Assembly: GCA_028818795.1 (NCBI GenBank)
Contig: JAPPND010000039.1
Span: 1 to 37,491, forward strand
Reading direction: 5' to 3'
Source: Gammaproteobacteria bacterium
Lineage (GTDB): Bacteria; Pseudomonadota; Gammaproteobacteria; Pseudomonadales; Azotimanducaceae
Length of the DNA: 37,491 nt
The position numbers were made by a program, and so were the translations under genes. A model generated the notes under the pieces. The model was given only the letters and a program-made list of their open reading frames with translations. It made no database searches and was not told the origin of the DNA. Below, in pieces: positions 25,901 to 33,942 of the stretch; position 1 is the stretch's first letter; each line of letters opens with the position of its first letter.

Positions 25901-26473
25901 CGCATCCTCGACATCCTGCCCGGTGAGCGGATTCTTGAGCTCGGCCGTGAAGATCGAGATGCCGTTCAGGAAGAGCGCGAGGTCAACGCTCTGCTCGCTG
26001 TGTTCGCTGAAGCGGAGTTGACGCACAACGGCGAAGAGATTGGCGGCATGCAGGCGTTGGAGTTCGTCGTTCAACCCGCTGGCTGGCCGGAAGTACGCGA
26101 GCCGGAACTTGCAGCCCGAGTCCTTGACGCCGTTTCGCAGCACGTCAAGCACGCCACGGCGACCGATCTCCCCCGATAGCCGGCCCAGGAAGCGCGACTT
26201 CAGGTCGGCACCGTGGTGTTGCCGGAGTTTCGCCCACTCCTTTGGCTGTGTGGCTAGGATGAAGTCGATTACATCCTTGGAGATCAGACAGAGCGTGCGG
26301 TCATAGTCCTCCACCGAACGCTTGTGGTAGCCGCCGGGTACCAAGCCGCCGTCATAGGTCGGCAGTACTTGGCGCGCCTCGGTAGCGTCCCCCGGGTATT
26401 GGTCCGGCCCATGTCGAAGCAGAGCGCACTCGATCGCGTCTTCGAACGCTCGTTCGGAGATCTGAGTGCTCAT
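22940..26473 (-). CDS. hsdR: Type I restriction enzyme R subunit with C-terminal AlbA_2-like domain
   Basis: A 1177-residue motor and nuclease subunit. In order: a PD-(D/E)xK nuclease (D164 and E178-L-K180), the SF2 translocase with Walker A GSGKS (333-337), DEAH (437-440), FTATPK and motif VI QTLSRLNRTHPGK, and a helical region that contacts the methylase. Residues 1025-1177 (about 22943-23401) are unusual: ESKTLEFKST, then IAAFLNTEGGDLLIGVDD, then GDLYVRSG, which match the Schlafen/AlbA_2 putative DNA-binding domain and are not part of classical EcoKI-type HsdR. Its ATG overlaps the hsdS stop by 4 bases. It cuts unmodified foreign DNA after ATP-driven translocation. Confidence 0.93.
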   Translation of the reverse strand: MSTQISERAFEDAIECALLRHGPDQYPGDATEARQVLPTYDGGLVPGGYHKRSVEDYDRTLCLISKDVIDFILATQPKEWAKLRQHHGADLKSRFLGRLSGEIGRRGVLDVLRNGVKDSGCKFRLAYFRPASGLNDELQRLHAANLFAVVRQLRFSEHSEQSVDLALFLNGISIFTAELKNPLTGQDVEDAIRQYRNDRDPREPLFAFGRCLAHFAVDPELVFVTTHLVGTKTRFLPFNQGRFGGAGNPPVPPTRDGYATSYLWEEAWASDSVLDLIRQFIHEVEVEDERGRRTGERFLIFPRYQQLDCVRQLVWHARDHGTGERYLIQHSAGSGKSFTIAWLAHRLSVLHDHDDRRVFDSVIVVTDRRVLDRQLQRTIRQFEQTLGVVENIDQTSRQLREALEAGRTIIVTTLQKFPVIAEQLGQLPGQRFGVIVDEAHSSQSGESSKSLKAVLAAGTLEEAEREEAASETPEEEIEDRVLEAIRLRGRLPNLSTFAFTATPKPKTLELFGRKRSDGKFEPFHRYTMRQAIEEGFILDVLASYTTYKAYWRLLKTVEDDPRYDKRKAEYLLKSFVELHPHAIGEKIAICVDHFAAHVAGEIGGQAKAMFVTRSRLHAVRTKLAMDRLLAEKGHPWKALVAFSGTVSDGGASYTESGMNSAGQDRVIGERQTAAEFEKPDYRFLIVASKFQTGFDQPLLHTMYVDKKLGGVNAVQTLSRLNRTHPGKGSTMVLDFANEADEIRKAFEPYYETTLLSESTDPNLLYEVQGRLFDFGVFTESDVDGHAGIYFNPKTTQDRVFAALEPVRQRFGELVLEERNDFRAQLTDYERLYAFLSQLLTFADPDLEKLYVFARMLRRLLPTEGDALPVEVQESIDMESFRIQQTSRGRIALSRQGWPLEPTASKPGTGGTTEELESLSTIIETLNERFGLNLGREHRLTLEHIRSALDEDAGLDASARVNTRENVRLTFDPKVEDRIHEIVETNFELYKRITDDPDFGQALKNLLFDDYIRRHRRAEELLKLQESKTLEFKSTLRWNLKGNRKDDKQVTHAALKTIAAFLNTEGGDLLIGVDDDRKVLGIDHDRLESDDKFMRHLAQAVRNGLGDRAGTCIDPTTQIIEGKTVCLVSCQRSPEPVYLRWKGTQKAVEGDLYVRSGPDSVRLENDDATTYVATRFEI

Positions 26474-27558
26474 GTGGTCGCATCCCGAACGTCAATCTTC
26501 CCTGTCACGGCTGCGGAGATTAGAGCGGTACGCGACTCATTGAGGAGGGCGATAGCGTGGCGAATCTTCGCAGTTGCTTGGTCAACCTCAAGGCACTCTT
26601 GTTGGATGTGTTGGACGATTGTCCTTTGTTCATCAACTGGTGGTACGGGTGTCGAGAGTGTCCTCACGTCGGACATTCCAATCGTACGGAGCGTGGCTCC
26701 CGCCGTTAATCGTTGAAGTTCGTCTTGCATCGCGTCAAAAACACGGACTAGGTATTCGGGGCTGATGTCGTTTCCACAGAGCCACGCTATGAAATGCTGC
26801 GACACAGCCATTGCGCGCTCCGTGATTGCACACAAACCAATCGTGGCGTCGCGAGAGAATATGACCGACCGGGGGGGAAGTAGGCGTGCCGACGAGTTCT
26901 CCAGACCACGTTCGTTTGTGTAGTACGCCGTGTCGGCTATGAAGTCGTGATCCCTGAGGTGATGCGTGTCGTTCAGGGAAACCCAAGGAACGTCTCCATC
27001 CCAGTAGTCCTCGACTTTCTTGTCGGGGGTGTGGCCGCTCTCCATTCGAGCAACCCACTTCACGCGCTTCACGTCCCAATGCGCTGGAACGTCGCCCAGC
27101 CACTCGACGCCTGAGTCTTCCATCGAAACGTCCAGATCCAGGCCACGCGTTACTGCGCGCGTGATGAGGGCGGAGCGTTTCTCCAGAAGCAGCTCGATTA
27201 GGCGCTCCTTTCGTTCCACCAACTCGTCGATCTTGGCAGTTTCGCGGTCGAGGAATGCTGCCAAAATGACATCGCCGTCGCGGAAGTACGTATAGCCGTC
27301 GATGACATCTGCAAGCGGCTTGACTGACGAGAGATCGATGCCTCCGTATTCGCGAACCGTCTCCATGGGTACAAACGAAACCTCGGTGTGTGGATCGAGG
27401 TGGCGTACGTTCTCTTTGGTCGAGTTTGTCTCGACTACGAACCGAAGCCTAGACGTACGCCAGTGCGATGGTATTGTTCCCAACCACTCTATGCCCGCGT
27501 CGCGGTACTCCGGGTAGGGCCGCAATCGGCGCGGCGCAGCCTCCCCCGACCGACCCAT
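26470..27558 (-). CDS. hsdS: Type I R-M specificity subunit with shortened first TRD
   Basis: A 362-residue DNA-recognition subunit. The first target-recognition domain starts at IEWLGTIPSHW (23-33) but jumps from DGDVILA (94-100) straight into the central helix AFLDRETAKIDELVERK (101-117). The second domain (VEWLGDVPAHW onwards, 151-325) is full length with PVPPVDEQ and the distal conserved region. TRD1 therefore lacks about 90 residues, an in-frame deletion at about 27257-27262 next to a GCAGCA repeat. The ATG at 27558 is preferred over a TTG eleven codons upstream. It lies 42 bases after abiEii and overlaps hsdR by 4 bases. Specificity is likely altered or lost for one half-site. Confidence 0.9.
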   Translation of the reverse strand: MGRSGEAAPRRLRPYPEYRDAGIEWLGTIPSHWRTSRLRFVVETNSTKENVRHLDPHTEVSFVPMETVREYGGIDLSSVKPLADVIDGYTYFRDGDVILAAFLDRETAKIDELVERKERLIELLLEKRSALITRAVTRGLDLDVSMEDSGVEWLGDVPAHWDVKRVKWVARMESGHTPDKKVEDYWDGDVPWVSLNDTHHLRDHDFIADTAYYTNERGLENSSARLLPPRSVIFSRDATIGLCAITERAMAVSQHFIAWLCGNDISPEYLVRVFDAMQDELQRLTAGATLRTIGMSDVRTLSTPVPPVDEQRTIVQHIQQECLEVDQATAKIRHAIALLNESRTALISAAVTGKIDVRDATT

Positions 27559-27600
27559 GAGCTCAAGCACGGCTTTCGTTTGCCAACGCAAGTTGATGGG

Positions 27601-28524
27601 TCATCGCCACGTCCCGCCTATGGGCCAAACCCGGGTGAACGGTCTCCCTTCGATAAGGCTAGCGCAAACCGGTCCGAGGAAACGCCGCAACTCCTCGCCT
27701 GCGTCCTCAAGCCGAGCGGGTGCGTCGGCATCGGCACCGACTTGCCTTTTGAGAACTTCCCAGCGTTGTACACGCGTCGCGTCCTCAAAGAAGCCTGGCA
27801 GCAACGCTAACGGTTGTTCCCTGCCAACCGACGTTCCTCGCCGTCGGAATGTCTCGGCGACCGCGGTTCGTAGCGCCTCGCCGTCGAACGCGAAGCGCCG
27901 TGCCAGGCAGGCGATGTCCCAGAGATCCTTCACCCGGGTGTTCGTCTCGCCGAGGCTCACCATCGCTTCGAGCTTCTCGGCGATGAGCGTCTCCCGTGGA
28001 TAGGTCCAGATGCGTGGGACCGGGAGGTCGAGCAGCGTCGGGTAGTCCTGCTCCTCCCGCTCGGGGGAGATGGCGTCGCCGAACCCGATGTCCACCTGAA
28101 GCGGAAGCCGGACTTGGCCCAGTCTGCCTTGGATTCGCGCTCGGAGGCCGCCGTATTCTTGGTCCTGGCGGATGTCGTCGACCCGGATAGTCGTCGCGTC
28201 GAAGAAGACGCCGTCGTCGGGGCAGGGAACGCTGCAAATGGCAGCAAGCGAGAAGCGAACCGCGTCGTGGTCGTCGCGGCCGGCGGCATGGAAGTCGATG
28301 TCGCGGGTCGGACGCAGTTCCTCTTCGGACCAGACCCGGAGTAAAGCCGCGCCCTTCAGGGTGAATCGGTCAACCTCCGTCGAGGCGGAGAGCCGATAGA
28401 GGAAACGCTCGGCGGCATAGCGGTCGAGAATTAGGTTGAAGTCCACTTCCTGTCGGCGCGCGAGATCCTTCAGGCGGGCGCGCACCGAGGCAGGGACATC
28501 CCGCAGTACCCTCTGCCGTGTCAT
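27601..28524 (-). CDS. abiEii: AbiEii-type nucleotidyltransferase toxin
   Basis: A 307-residue toxin of the type IV AbiE toxin-antitoxin system, a DNA polymerase beta-like nucleotidyltransferase that blocks growth during phage infection. The active site is visible in LKGAALL followed by RPTRDIDF (the DxD pair), with the conserved YPRETLIAEKLEAM downstream. I chose the ATG at 28524, which overlaps the abiEi stop by 4 bases; an upstream start would add 16 residues inside abiEi. It lies within the hsd operon, between hsdM and hsdS. Confidence 0.9.
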   Translation of the reverse strand: MTRQRVLRDVPASVRARLKDLARRQEVDFNLILDRYAAERFLYRLSASTEVDRFTLKGAALLRVWSEEELRPTRDIDFHAAGRDDHDAVRFSLAAICSVPCPDDGVFFDATTIRVDDIRQDQEYGGLRARIQGRLGQVRLPLQVDIGFGDAISPEREEQDYPTLLDLPVPRIWTYPRETLIAEKLEAMVSLGETNTRVKDLWDIACLARRFAFDGEALRTAVAETFRRRGTSVGREQPLALLPGFFEDATRVQRWEVLKRQVGADADAPARLEDAGEELRRFLGPVCASLIEGRPFTRVWPIGGTWR

Positions 28525-29183
28525 GCCAGCAACGCTTGGAGTACGGGGCGCACCAGTGACTCCGCCCGGCATGCCTCGGCCGCGCGTTGGATCTGGTCGG
28601 GTGTCGCCTTCCGCCGGGCGAGGGTGTCCCGGATCGCCTCAAGGGCGACGTCCATGCCCACGATGCGGCGAAAACGGAAACAGTCGACGACGGTCCGGGC
28701 CGGACTTGTGATCCGGGCGGGTACGCCCTCGAATTCGGTGTCTTCGACGCCGTAACGCAGCGATGCGCGGGAGAAACGCACTACCCTGACGGGCAGCACG
28801 GTCACGGGGGCTCGAGCTTTGTGCGGGATCGCGATCCATACCTCCGGGGGGAGCTGTGTACCGATGTCGTGGACGCGCAGTGCGGTGAGCAGGCACAGCA
28901 CCGCACTCGGGATGCGGGCACACACGGCGGCCCGGGTATAGTGCTCGGTGTACTCGGTATCGGTCATGCGGTAGAGACCGCGTGCGACCCGCTCGATGGA
29001 GCGGTTGTCTACCAGCCGGCGCAGTTGCCGGGAATTGACACCTACCTCGGCTGCATCGCGCTGGCGGAAGTATGTGTTGAGGCCTAGCTCACGCAGACTA
29101 GGCGTGTCACCCTTCGCCCGTGGGCCGAAAATGTCGGCAGACAGAGGCATTTGTATGCGTTTTTGTCCAATCGCGGTACCCAT
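28521..29183 (-). CDS. abiEi: AbiEi-type antitoxin/transcriptional regulator
   Basis: A 220-residue antitoxin with an N-terminal winged helix (TYFRQRDAAEVGVNSRQLRR, then RVARGLYRM) and the AbiEi C-terminal region (ALRVHDIGTQLPPEVWIAIP, then PARTVVDCFRFR). AbiEi represses its own operon and prevents toxicity of AbiEii without direct contact. The ATG at 29183 is used; an internal ATG at 29150 is possible. It begins 77 bases after hsdM, so it could also drive its own transcription, or could influence the restriction genes downstream. Confidence 0.88.
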   Translation of the reverse strand: MGTAIGQKRIQMPLSADIFGPRAKGDTPSLRELGLNTYFRQRDAAEVGVNSRQLRRLVDNRSIERVARGLYRMTDTEYTEHYTRAAVCARIPSAVLCLLTALRVHDIGTQLPPEVWIAIPHKARAPVTVLPVRVVRFSRASLRYGVEDTEFEGVPARITSPARTVVDCFRFRRIVGMDVALEAIRDTLARRKATPDQIQRAAEACRAESLVRPVLQALLA

Positions 29184-29260
29184 AGTAGCACGTTCGCTCG
29201 TGCGTAGGGAACGACGAACGATGGACGGCGGCTAGCTACGTGTCCAAACGTTGGCGCATC

Positions 29261-31372
29261 TCACCCGGCCACCTCTTGGAGCATGGCCACGATCTCCTTC
29301 TCGACCTGCCGGATGTCGGCTTCGATCTCCTCGAGCGGACGCGGCGGACGGTATTCGTAGAAGTAGCGGTTGAAATTGATCTCGTAGCCTACGAGCCCGA
29401 CCTTTCCGTCCTGCGGGTCGCGGCGGTTCGTGTCGATCCAGGCGTCGGGAACGTGGGGTTTGACCTCGCGTTCGAAGAAGGTGTCCACGTCCTCCGCCAA
29501 CGTCACGTTTTCCGTGTCGCGGAGTTCGGGATCGGGCTCGGCGTTCCCGTCCCGGTCCATGCAGATCGCGGCTTCTTCGTTGCGCTCCGACAGGGCGGAG
29601 AGGATTGCCTTCCTGACGGGTGCCGAGAGCTTCAACTCGGCCTCGTCGGCGGCCCGGGACAGCTCGGCATCGAACGTCACCCGGTCCAGGAACACCTCGT
29701 CCGGCAGGCCTCGAAGCAGGGCTCGGATCTCTTCCTGCCGCTCACGGCCCGTTTCCTCGTCGCGAGTCTTCGCCTCGCCACGCTTGCGCGAAACGGCGAG
29801 GTTCGCGAAGGCGCGCTGGTCGTCCAGCCGCGTGATACGTTCGGCGCTGGCTTGGAAATCGAGCCGTAGCGGACGCTCGACGGTGATCTTGCGGAAACCG
29901 AAGTGGGTGTTCGGGTAGACCCGGCTGACCACGGCGTCACGCTGCTCGCCGGCCTTGTCGACCTGCCGTTTTGTGCCGTCTTCGAAGTCCTCGAGGAGAC
30001 GCAGGATATCTTCTTTGTGGTCGTAGGGAATCTCACGACGTTTGTCACCCAGGCTACGACGCAGCGGGTTCCAGAACGAGGTGGCATCGATGAGCTGGAC
30101 CTTGCCTTGCCGGTGGGGCCGTTTGCGGTTCGTGAGCACCCAGACGTAGGTCGCGATGCCGGTGTTGTAGAAGAGCTGCTCCGGCAGGGCGATCAGGGCC
30201 TCCAGGAGATCGTTCTCGAGAATCCAGCGGCGGATTTCGCTCTCGCCGCTGCCCGCGTCGCCGGTGAAGAGCGGCGAGCCGTTCATGATGATGGCGATCC
30301 GCGAGCCACCCTCTGCGGGCTCCTTGACGTGCGCGAGCATGTGCAGCAGGAACAGAAGTTGGCCGTCGCTGATCTGCGGCAAGCCGGGTGCAAAGCGGCC
30401 GCCGACACCCCGGTCGTGCTCAGCTCGGACGGCGTCCTGGTCGCGCTTCCAGTCCTTGCCGTAGGGGGGATTGGCGATCATGTAGTCGAAGGTGGCGTCG
30501 GCGTGCCGGTTGTTCGAAAGCGTACTGCCGAAGAGGACCTCTTCCGCGTCGCGGCCGTCCTGCGACTTCATGAAGAGATCCGACTTGCAGACGGCGAATG
30601 TCTCGGGATTCACCTCTTGACCGAACAGGTGGATGTCGGCCTCGGGGTTTGCGGGGTCGGCAAGACGTTCCGCGTCCCGTGTCTCCCCGACCGTGATGTG
30701 CTCCTTGGCGATGGTGAGCATGCCGCCCGAGCCGCAACAAGGGTCGTAGACGCTGAGCGCGATGTGTGGCGTGCGCAGCCGTTCTTCGTCGCCGGCCATC
30801 AACAGGTCGACCATGAGGTGGACCACATCGCGGGGTGTGAAGTGCTCGCCGGGGTTTTCGTTGAGTGCCTCGTTGAACCGGCGGATGAGCTCCTCGAAGA
30901 TCGTCCCCATCGTGAAGTTGTCGACCTCGTCGGGATGCAGATTCACCTTCGGGTCGCCGAACCGCTGAGCAACTTGGAACAGCAGACCCGCCTCGTCGAG
31001 CTTCGAGATCGTGTTGTCGAAGTCGAACTTCTCCAGCACTTCGCGCATGTTGGAACTGAACCCGGCGATGTAGTTGCGCAGGTTCTGCGCGATGTGGGGG
31101 GCATCGGCGAGCAGCTTGTCGAAGTCGTAACGCGAGGTGTTGAAGAAGGCGAATCCGGAGGCGCGGCGTAGCAGTTGATCGAGGTTCTCGAGCTTATCCT
31201 TGTAGCTAGCCTGAACCCCCAACACCTTCGTCTTGGTGGGCGCCAACACGCAGTCGAGCCGCCGCAGCACCGTGAGCGGCAGGATCACGTCCTGGTACTT
31301 GCCCCGTTTGAAGGTGTCGCGAATCAGGTCCGCCACACCCCAAATGAAACTGACGATTTCGCTGTGGTTCAT
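29261..31372 (-). CDS. hsdM: Type I R-M methylase subunit
   Basis: A 703-residue adenine-N6 methyltransferase subunit. The N-terminal HsdM helical domain is SFIWGVADLIRDTFKRGKY (8-26). The SAM-binding motif I is DPCCGSGGML (210-219) and catalytic motif IV is NPPYG (301-305); HFTPRDVVHLMVDLL precedes motif I, as usual. It is longer than EcoKI HsdM (about 530), with an acidic C-terminal extension of roughly 200 residues containing EVKPHVPDAW, a variant seen in some type I families. GGAG lies about five bases before the ATG. It is the first gene of the island's transcript; 251 bases separate it from the desaturase, with no clear promoter. Confidence 0.94.
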   Translation of the reverse strand: MNHSEIVSFIWGVADLIRDTFKRGKYQDVILPLTVLRRLDCVLAPTKTKVLGVQASYKDKLENLDQLLRRASGFAFFNTSRYDFDKLLADAPHIAQNLRNYIAGFSSNMREVLEKFDFDNTISKLDEAGLLFQVAQRFGDPKVNLHPDEVDNFTMGTIFEELIRRFNEALNENPGEHFTPRDVVHLMVDLLMAGDEERLRTPHIALSVYDPCCGSGGMLTIAKEHITVGETRDAERLADPANPEADIHLFGQEVNPETFAVCKSDLFMKSQDGRDAEEVLFGSTLSNNRHADATFDYMIANPPYGKDWKRDQDAVRAEHDRGVGGRFAPGLPQISDGQLLFLLHMLAHVKEPAEGGSRIAIIMNGSPLFTGDAGSGESEIRRWILENDLLEALIALPEQLFYNTGIATYVWVLTNRKRPHRQGKVQLIDATSFWNPLRRSLGDKRREIPYDHKEDILRLLEDFEDGTKRQVDKAGEQRDAVVSRVYPNTHFGFRKITVERPLRLDFQASAERITRLDDQRAFANLAVSRKRGEAKTRDEETGRERQEEIRALLRGLPDEVFLDRVTFDAELSRAADEAELKLSAPVRKAILSALSERNEEAAICMDRDGNAEPDPELRDTENVTLAEDVDTFFEREVKPHVPDAWIDTNRRDPQDGKVGLVGYEINFNRYFYEYRPPRPLEEIEADIRQVEKEIVAMLQEVAG

Positions 31373-31623
31373 AGCGCTCCAATTCGGGCGCGAGACACTA
31401 CTCGTTTTTGATCGCCGGATTCAATGTCGCGATAGCTCGGGCGTGGAGGCCACGGGGCGGATGCGTCTCGATCAGAGATGGTGGAAGACGCGGACGTCCA
31501 CTCGGCGTTGCCTGCGACGGCGACGAGTGCTTCGGCGCGGGACGGGACAACGCCGCCAGACCGCTCGAACGCGCCCGCAAGGACGCGCACTCGCCGTCTG
31601 GCCCCGTCCCCTATGATCGAGGC

Positions 31624-32823
31624 TTAGGCGACCGCGCGACCCAGCGGCATCGTGTACGACTTCAACTCGGCGACGAAATCGCGCAGGACCTGTATGCCGG
31701 TGTTCTCCGCCGCGACGCACCAGTCCTTGAACGCCTTCAGCAGGTCGTCGCGGCTGCCGCCACGTTTCGCCCAGACGGCATTGAGTTCCAAGCGCTTCTC
31801 GTAGATCGTCTTGAGGCTGGGGCTCGACTCCAGGATCGCCTTGATGTCCCGGCGGTCCCGCTCGCCGAGGCGCATCTCTTCGCGGCAGAGGATGTTCTTG
31901 GCTCGCCGGAGGAGGCGGCGGCTGGCACCGTCTGCGCGGCGGATCTCTAGCTTGGCCAAGGGGCCGACAACACTCTCGGCGTAGTGCGACATGACCCGGA
32001 AGCGGTCGTTCAATGCACCCCAGACCGTGTCCATGTCGATCTGCATCTTGCCGTTTGCACGGGCCACGATCGGACCGGTGGAGCGTGGTTTCGCCAAGCC
32101 GAATGCGGAGAACACCCGGATCCAGAACCAACCCGCGTCGAACTCCCAGGGCTTGACGGAGAACTTCGCCGAGTTCGGATAGGTGTGGTGGTTGTTGTGC
32201 AGTTCCTCGCCGCCGATCAGGATGCCCCAGGGGACGATATTGGCGGACGCGTCCGGGGTTTCGAAGTTGCGGTAGCCGACGGCGTGGCCCACGCCGTTGA
32301 TCACGCCGGCGGCGAGTACCGGAATCCATAGCATCTGCACGGCCCAGATCACGATACCGAGGCTGCCGAAGAGCGCCACGTCGACGACGGCCATGGTGCC
32401 GATGCCCCAGAAGGAGTGCGCCGTGAAGACGTGACGCTCCCACCAGTCGTCGGGCGTTCCCTTGCCGTACTTTTCGAGGGTCTCCTCGGTTGCGCCGGCG
32501 CGGTAGTACTCGGTGCCCTTCCAGAATATCTCCTTCAAGCCGTGGACCTGCGGACTGTGGGGATCGTCCTTGGTTTCCACCAGCGCATGGTGCTTGCGGT
32601 GGATCGCGGTCCACTGCTTGGTGCTCATGCCCGTGGTGAGCCAGAGCCAGGCCCGGAAGAAGAAGGCGAGAGCGGGATGCAGATCCAAAGCGCGGTGCGC
32701 GGAATGCCGGTGCAGGTACAGGGTGACCGACATGATCGTGAGATGCGTGACGACGAGGGTGTAGATCACGGTCGCGGTTATGGACAAGCCGACCACGCCG
32801 TACCACCAATCAAGTAGATTCAC
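31624..32823 (-). CDS. Acyl-CoA/fatty-acid desaturase
   Basis: A 399-residue integral membrane di-iron desaturase that introduces a double bond (probably delta-9) into fatty acyl chains, adjusting membrane fluidity. All three His boxes are present: HRHSAH (38-43), HRKHH (75-79) and HNNHH (209-213), with hydrophobic pairs between them. A C-terminal extension of about 150 residues beyond the third box is charged and helical. The start is a GTG at 32823 with GGAGGA about seven bases upstream; the open frame extends further but without protein-like content. It is divergent from the HAD gene over 177 bases. Confidence 0.9.
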   Translation of the reverse strand: MNLLDWWYGVVGLSITATVIYTLVVTHLTIMSVTLYLHRHSAHRALDLHPALAFFFRAWLWLTTGMSTKQWTAIHRKHHALVETKDDPHSPQVHGLKEIFWKGTEYYRAGATEETLEKYGKGTPDDWWERHVFTAHSFWGIGTMAVVDVALFGSLGIVIWAVQMLWIPVLAAGVINGVGHAVGYRNFETPDASANIVPWGILIGGEELHNNHHTYPNSAKFSVKPWEFDAGWFWIRVFSAFGLAKPRSTGPIVARANGKMQIDMDTVWGALNDRFRVMSHYAESVVGPLAKLEIRRADGASRRLLRRAKNILCREEMRLGERDRRDIKAILESSPSLKTIYEKRLELNAVWAKRGGSRDDLLKAFKDWCVAAENTGIQVLRDFVAELKSYTMPLGRAVA

Positions 32824-33000
32824 TAGCGTCCTCCGCCCCTCGAGGCTTGTTGTGACCCGATTCTGACAACTCGCCCCGGCAAAAGCTACCGGGAGTTTCG
32901 GGCGTTTGCACGGAATACCCCCGTCCGACATGGGTGGGGTGAGCGGAGGGCGAGCGTGCTACCGTGTGTCCGTCGTTTGCCGTTCCCGCGCAATACGCCC

Positions 33001-33840
33001 ATGCGCATATCTCTACTCGCGATCGACGTCGATGGCACGCTGGTCACCGAGGACAATCGGGTGTTGCCGGAAACGCGTGCCGCCCTGCGTCGTGCCCACC
33101 GGGAAGGGTTGCCGCTCGTCCTGGCGACGGGTAGGCGATACAGAACGACCCGACAGGCCATGGTTCAGCTCTCGTTGAACCTGCCCGCGGTGTGCCTGGG
33201 AGGTGCGCTAACCAAGTCCCAGGCCGGCGACACGATTCACAGCGAACCGTTCGCGGTCGGCCAGGTCGAGCAACTCCTGGCGCTCGCTCGCCGTCGGGGA
33301 CAGTCGCTGATCCTGCAACGCGACGCCGATGGCCGGGGAGGCCCGGATTTCGTGGTGGATGCAGGCGTTGCGTGGAATGAGCCGACCCGCTACTACGCGG
33401 ATGTCGGCGGCGATTCCGGCCGGCCCGACCCGACACCCGAGCGGTCCGGTCATGACGACGTGCTCGTCGCGGGAGCGTTCGGCGACCGGGACGACCTTCG
33501 CGAACTGGAGGACGACATCAACGATTCCGGTGACTACGCGACCGTTCTCGTGGAGTCCAAGCGAACGCCTGGATGGTATCTCGAGACGATCCTGGGCCAC
33601 GTCGACAAGTGGTTTGGAATCCGACGGTTCGCGGCCTCGGCAGGGCTAGACGCCACGGCGATCTGTGCCGTAGGCGATGCGGCCAACGACCTGCCCATGA
33701 TCCGGGGCGCGGCGTTCGGTGTCGCCATGGGCAATGCCGATCCACTCGTCAAAGAGGCGGCAGACTGGACGACGGACAGCAATCAGAGGAACGGAGTCGC
33801 AACCTTGGTTGGCCGGATCCTTGGCTCGGGATCTGTTTGA
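33001..33840 (+). CDS. Cof-type HAD-IIB phosphatase
   Basis: A 279-residue HAD-superfamily hydrolase of the Cof subfamily, dephosphorylating a small phosphometabolite. Motif I is DVDGT with nucleophile D9 and D11; motif II is LATGR near residue 40; K203 in GHVDKWFG is the motif III lysine; motif IV is GDAANDLPMI (from G225). The C2B-type cap lies in between. The ATG at 33001 begins the domain; an in-frame start at 32956 would add 15 residues. It is followed after about 100 bases by the TPR/TonB-C array, which has its own promoter. Confidence 0.9.
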   Translation: MRISLLAIDVDGTLVTEDNRVLPETRAALRRAHREGLPLVLATGRRYRTTRQAMVQLSLNLPAVCLGGALTKSQAGDTIHSEPFAVGQVEQLLALARRRGQSLILQRDADGRGGPDFVVDAGVAWNEPTRYYADVGGDSGRPDPTPERSGHDDVLVAGAFGDRDDLRELEDDINDSGDYATVLVESKRTPGWYLETILGHVDKWFGIRRFAASAGLDATAICAVGDAANDLPMIRGAAFGVAMGNADPLVKEAADWTTDSNQRNGVATLVGRILGSGSV

Positions 33841-33882
33841 TTCCCACGTTCCAATGGACCACGTTGCTTCCTTCGCCCCGCG

Positions 33883-33911
33883 TTGACATCGGCCTGCACC
33901 CGGCATCAAAT
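33883..33911 (+). promoter_or_regulatory. Sigma-70-like promoter of the TPR/TonB-C array
   Basis: A perfect TTGACA (33883-33888), a 17-base spacer and TCAAAT (33906-33911, four of six matches to TATAAT). The predicted transcript would start near 33918, 25 bases before the ATG at 33943. Confidence 0.5.
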
Positions 33912-33942
33912 GGCGGTATGCAGGCATTGGGGGATCCCTGCT

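Larger units (their letters stand above)
19302..31372 (-). other. Defence island (type I R-M, AbiE and an unknown two-gene unit)
   Basis: Seven consecutive minus-strand genes: hsdM, abiEi, abiEii, hsdS, hsdR, a GHKL ATPase and its partner. Metabolic genes flank it on both sides (CoA-transferase and desaturase), and I see no integrase, tRNA or direct repeat at the borders. The distal two genes (19.3-22.9 kb) are visibly poorer in G+C than the rest of the window, which suggests separate acquisition. Confidence 0.75.

Noticed and set aside
29903-31171. 422-codon plus-strand open frame within hsdM
   Set aside because: Antisense of the methylase motifs DPCCGSGG and NPPYG; no independent evidence of coding.
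31373-31623. Possible small gene between the desaturase and hsdM
   Set aside because: Open frames exist on both strands (for example 31369-31590 minus) but none has a convincing start signal or protein-like sequence; the 251 bases are more likely a leader and intergenic region.
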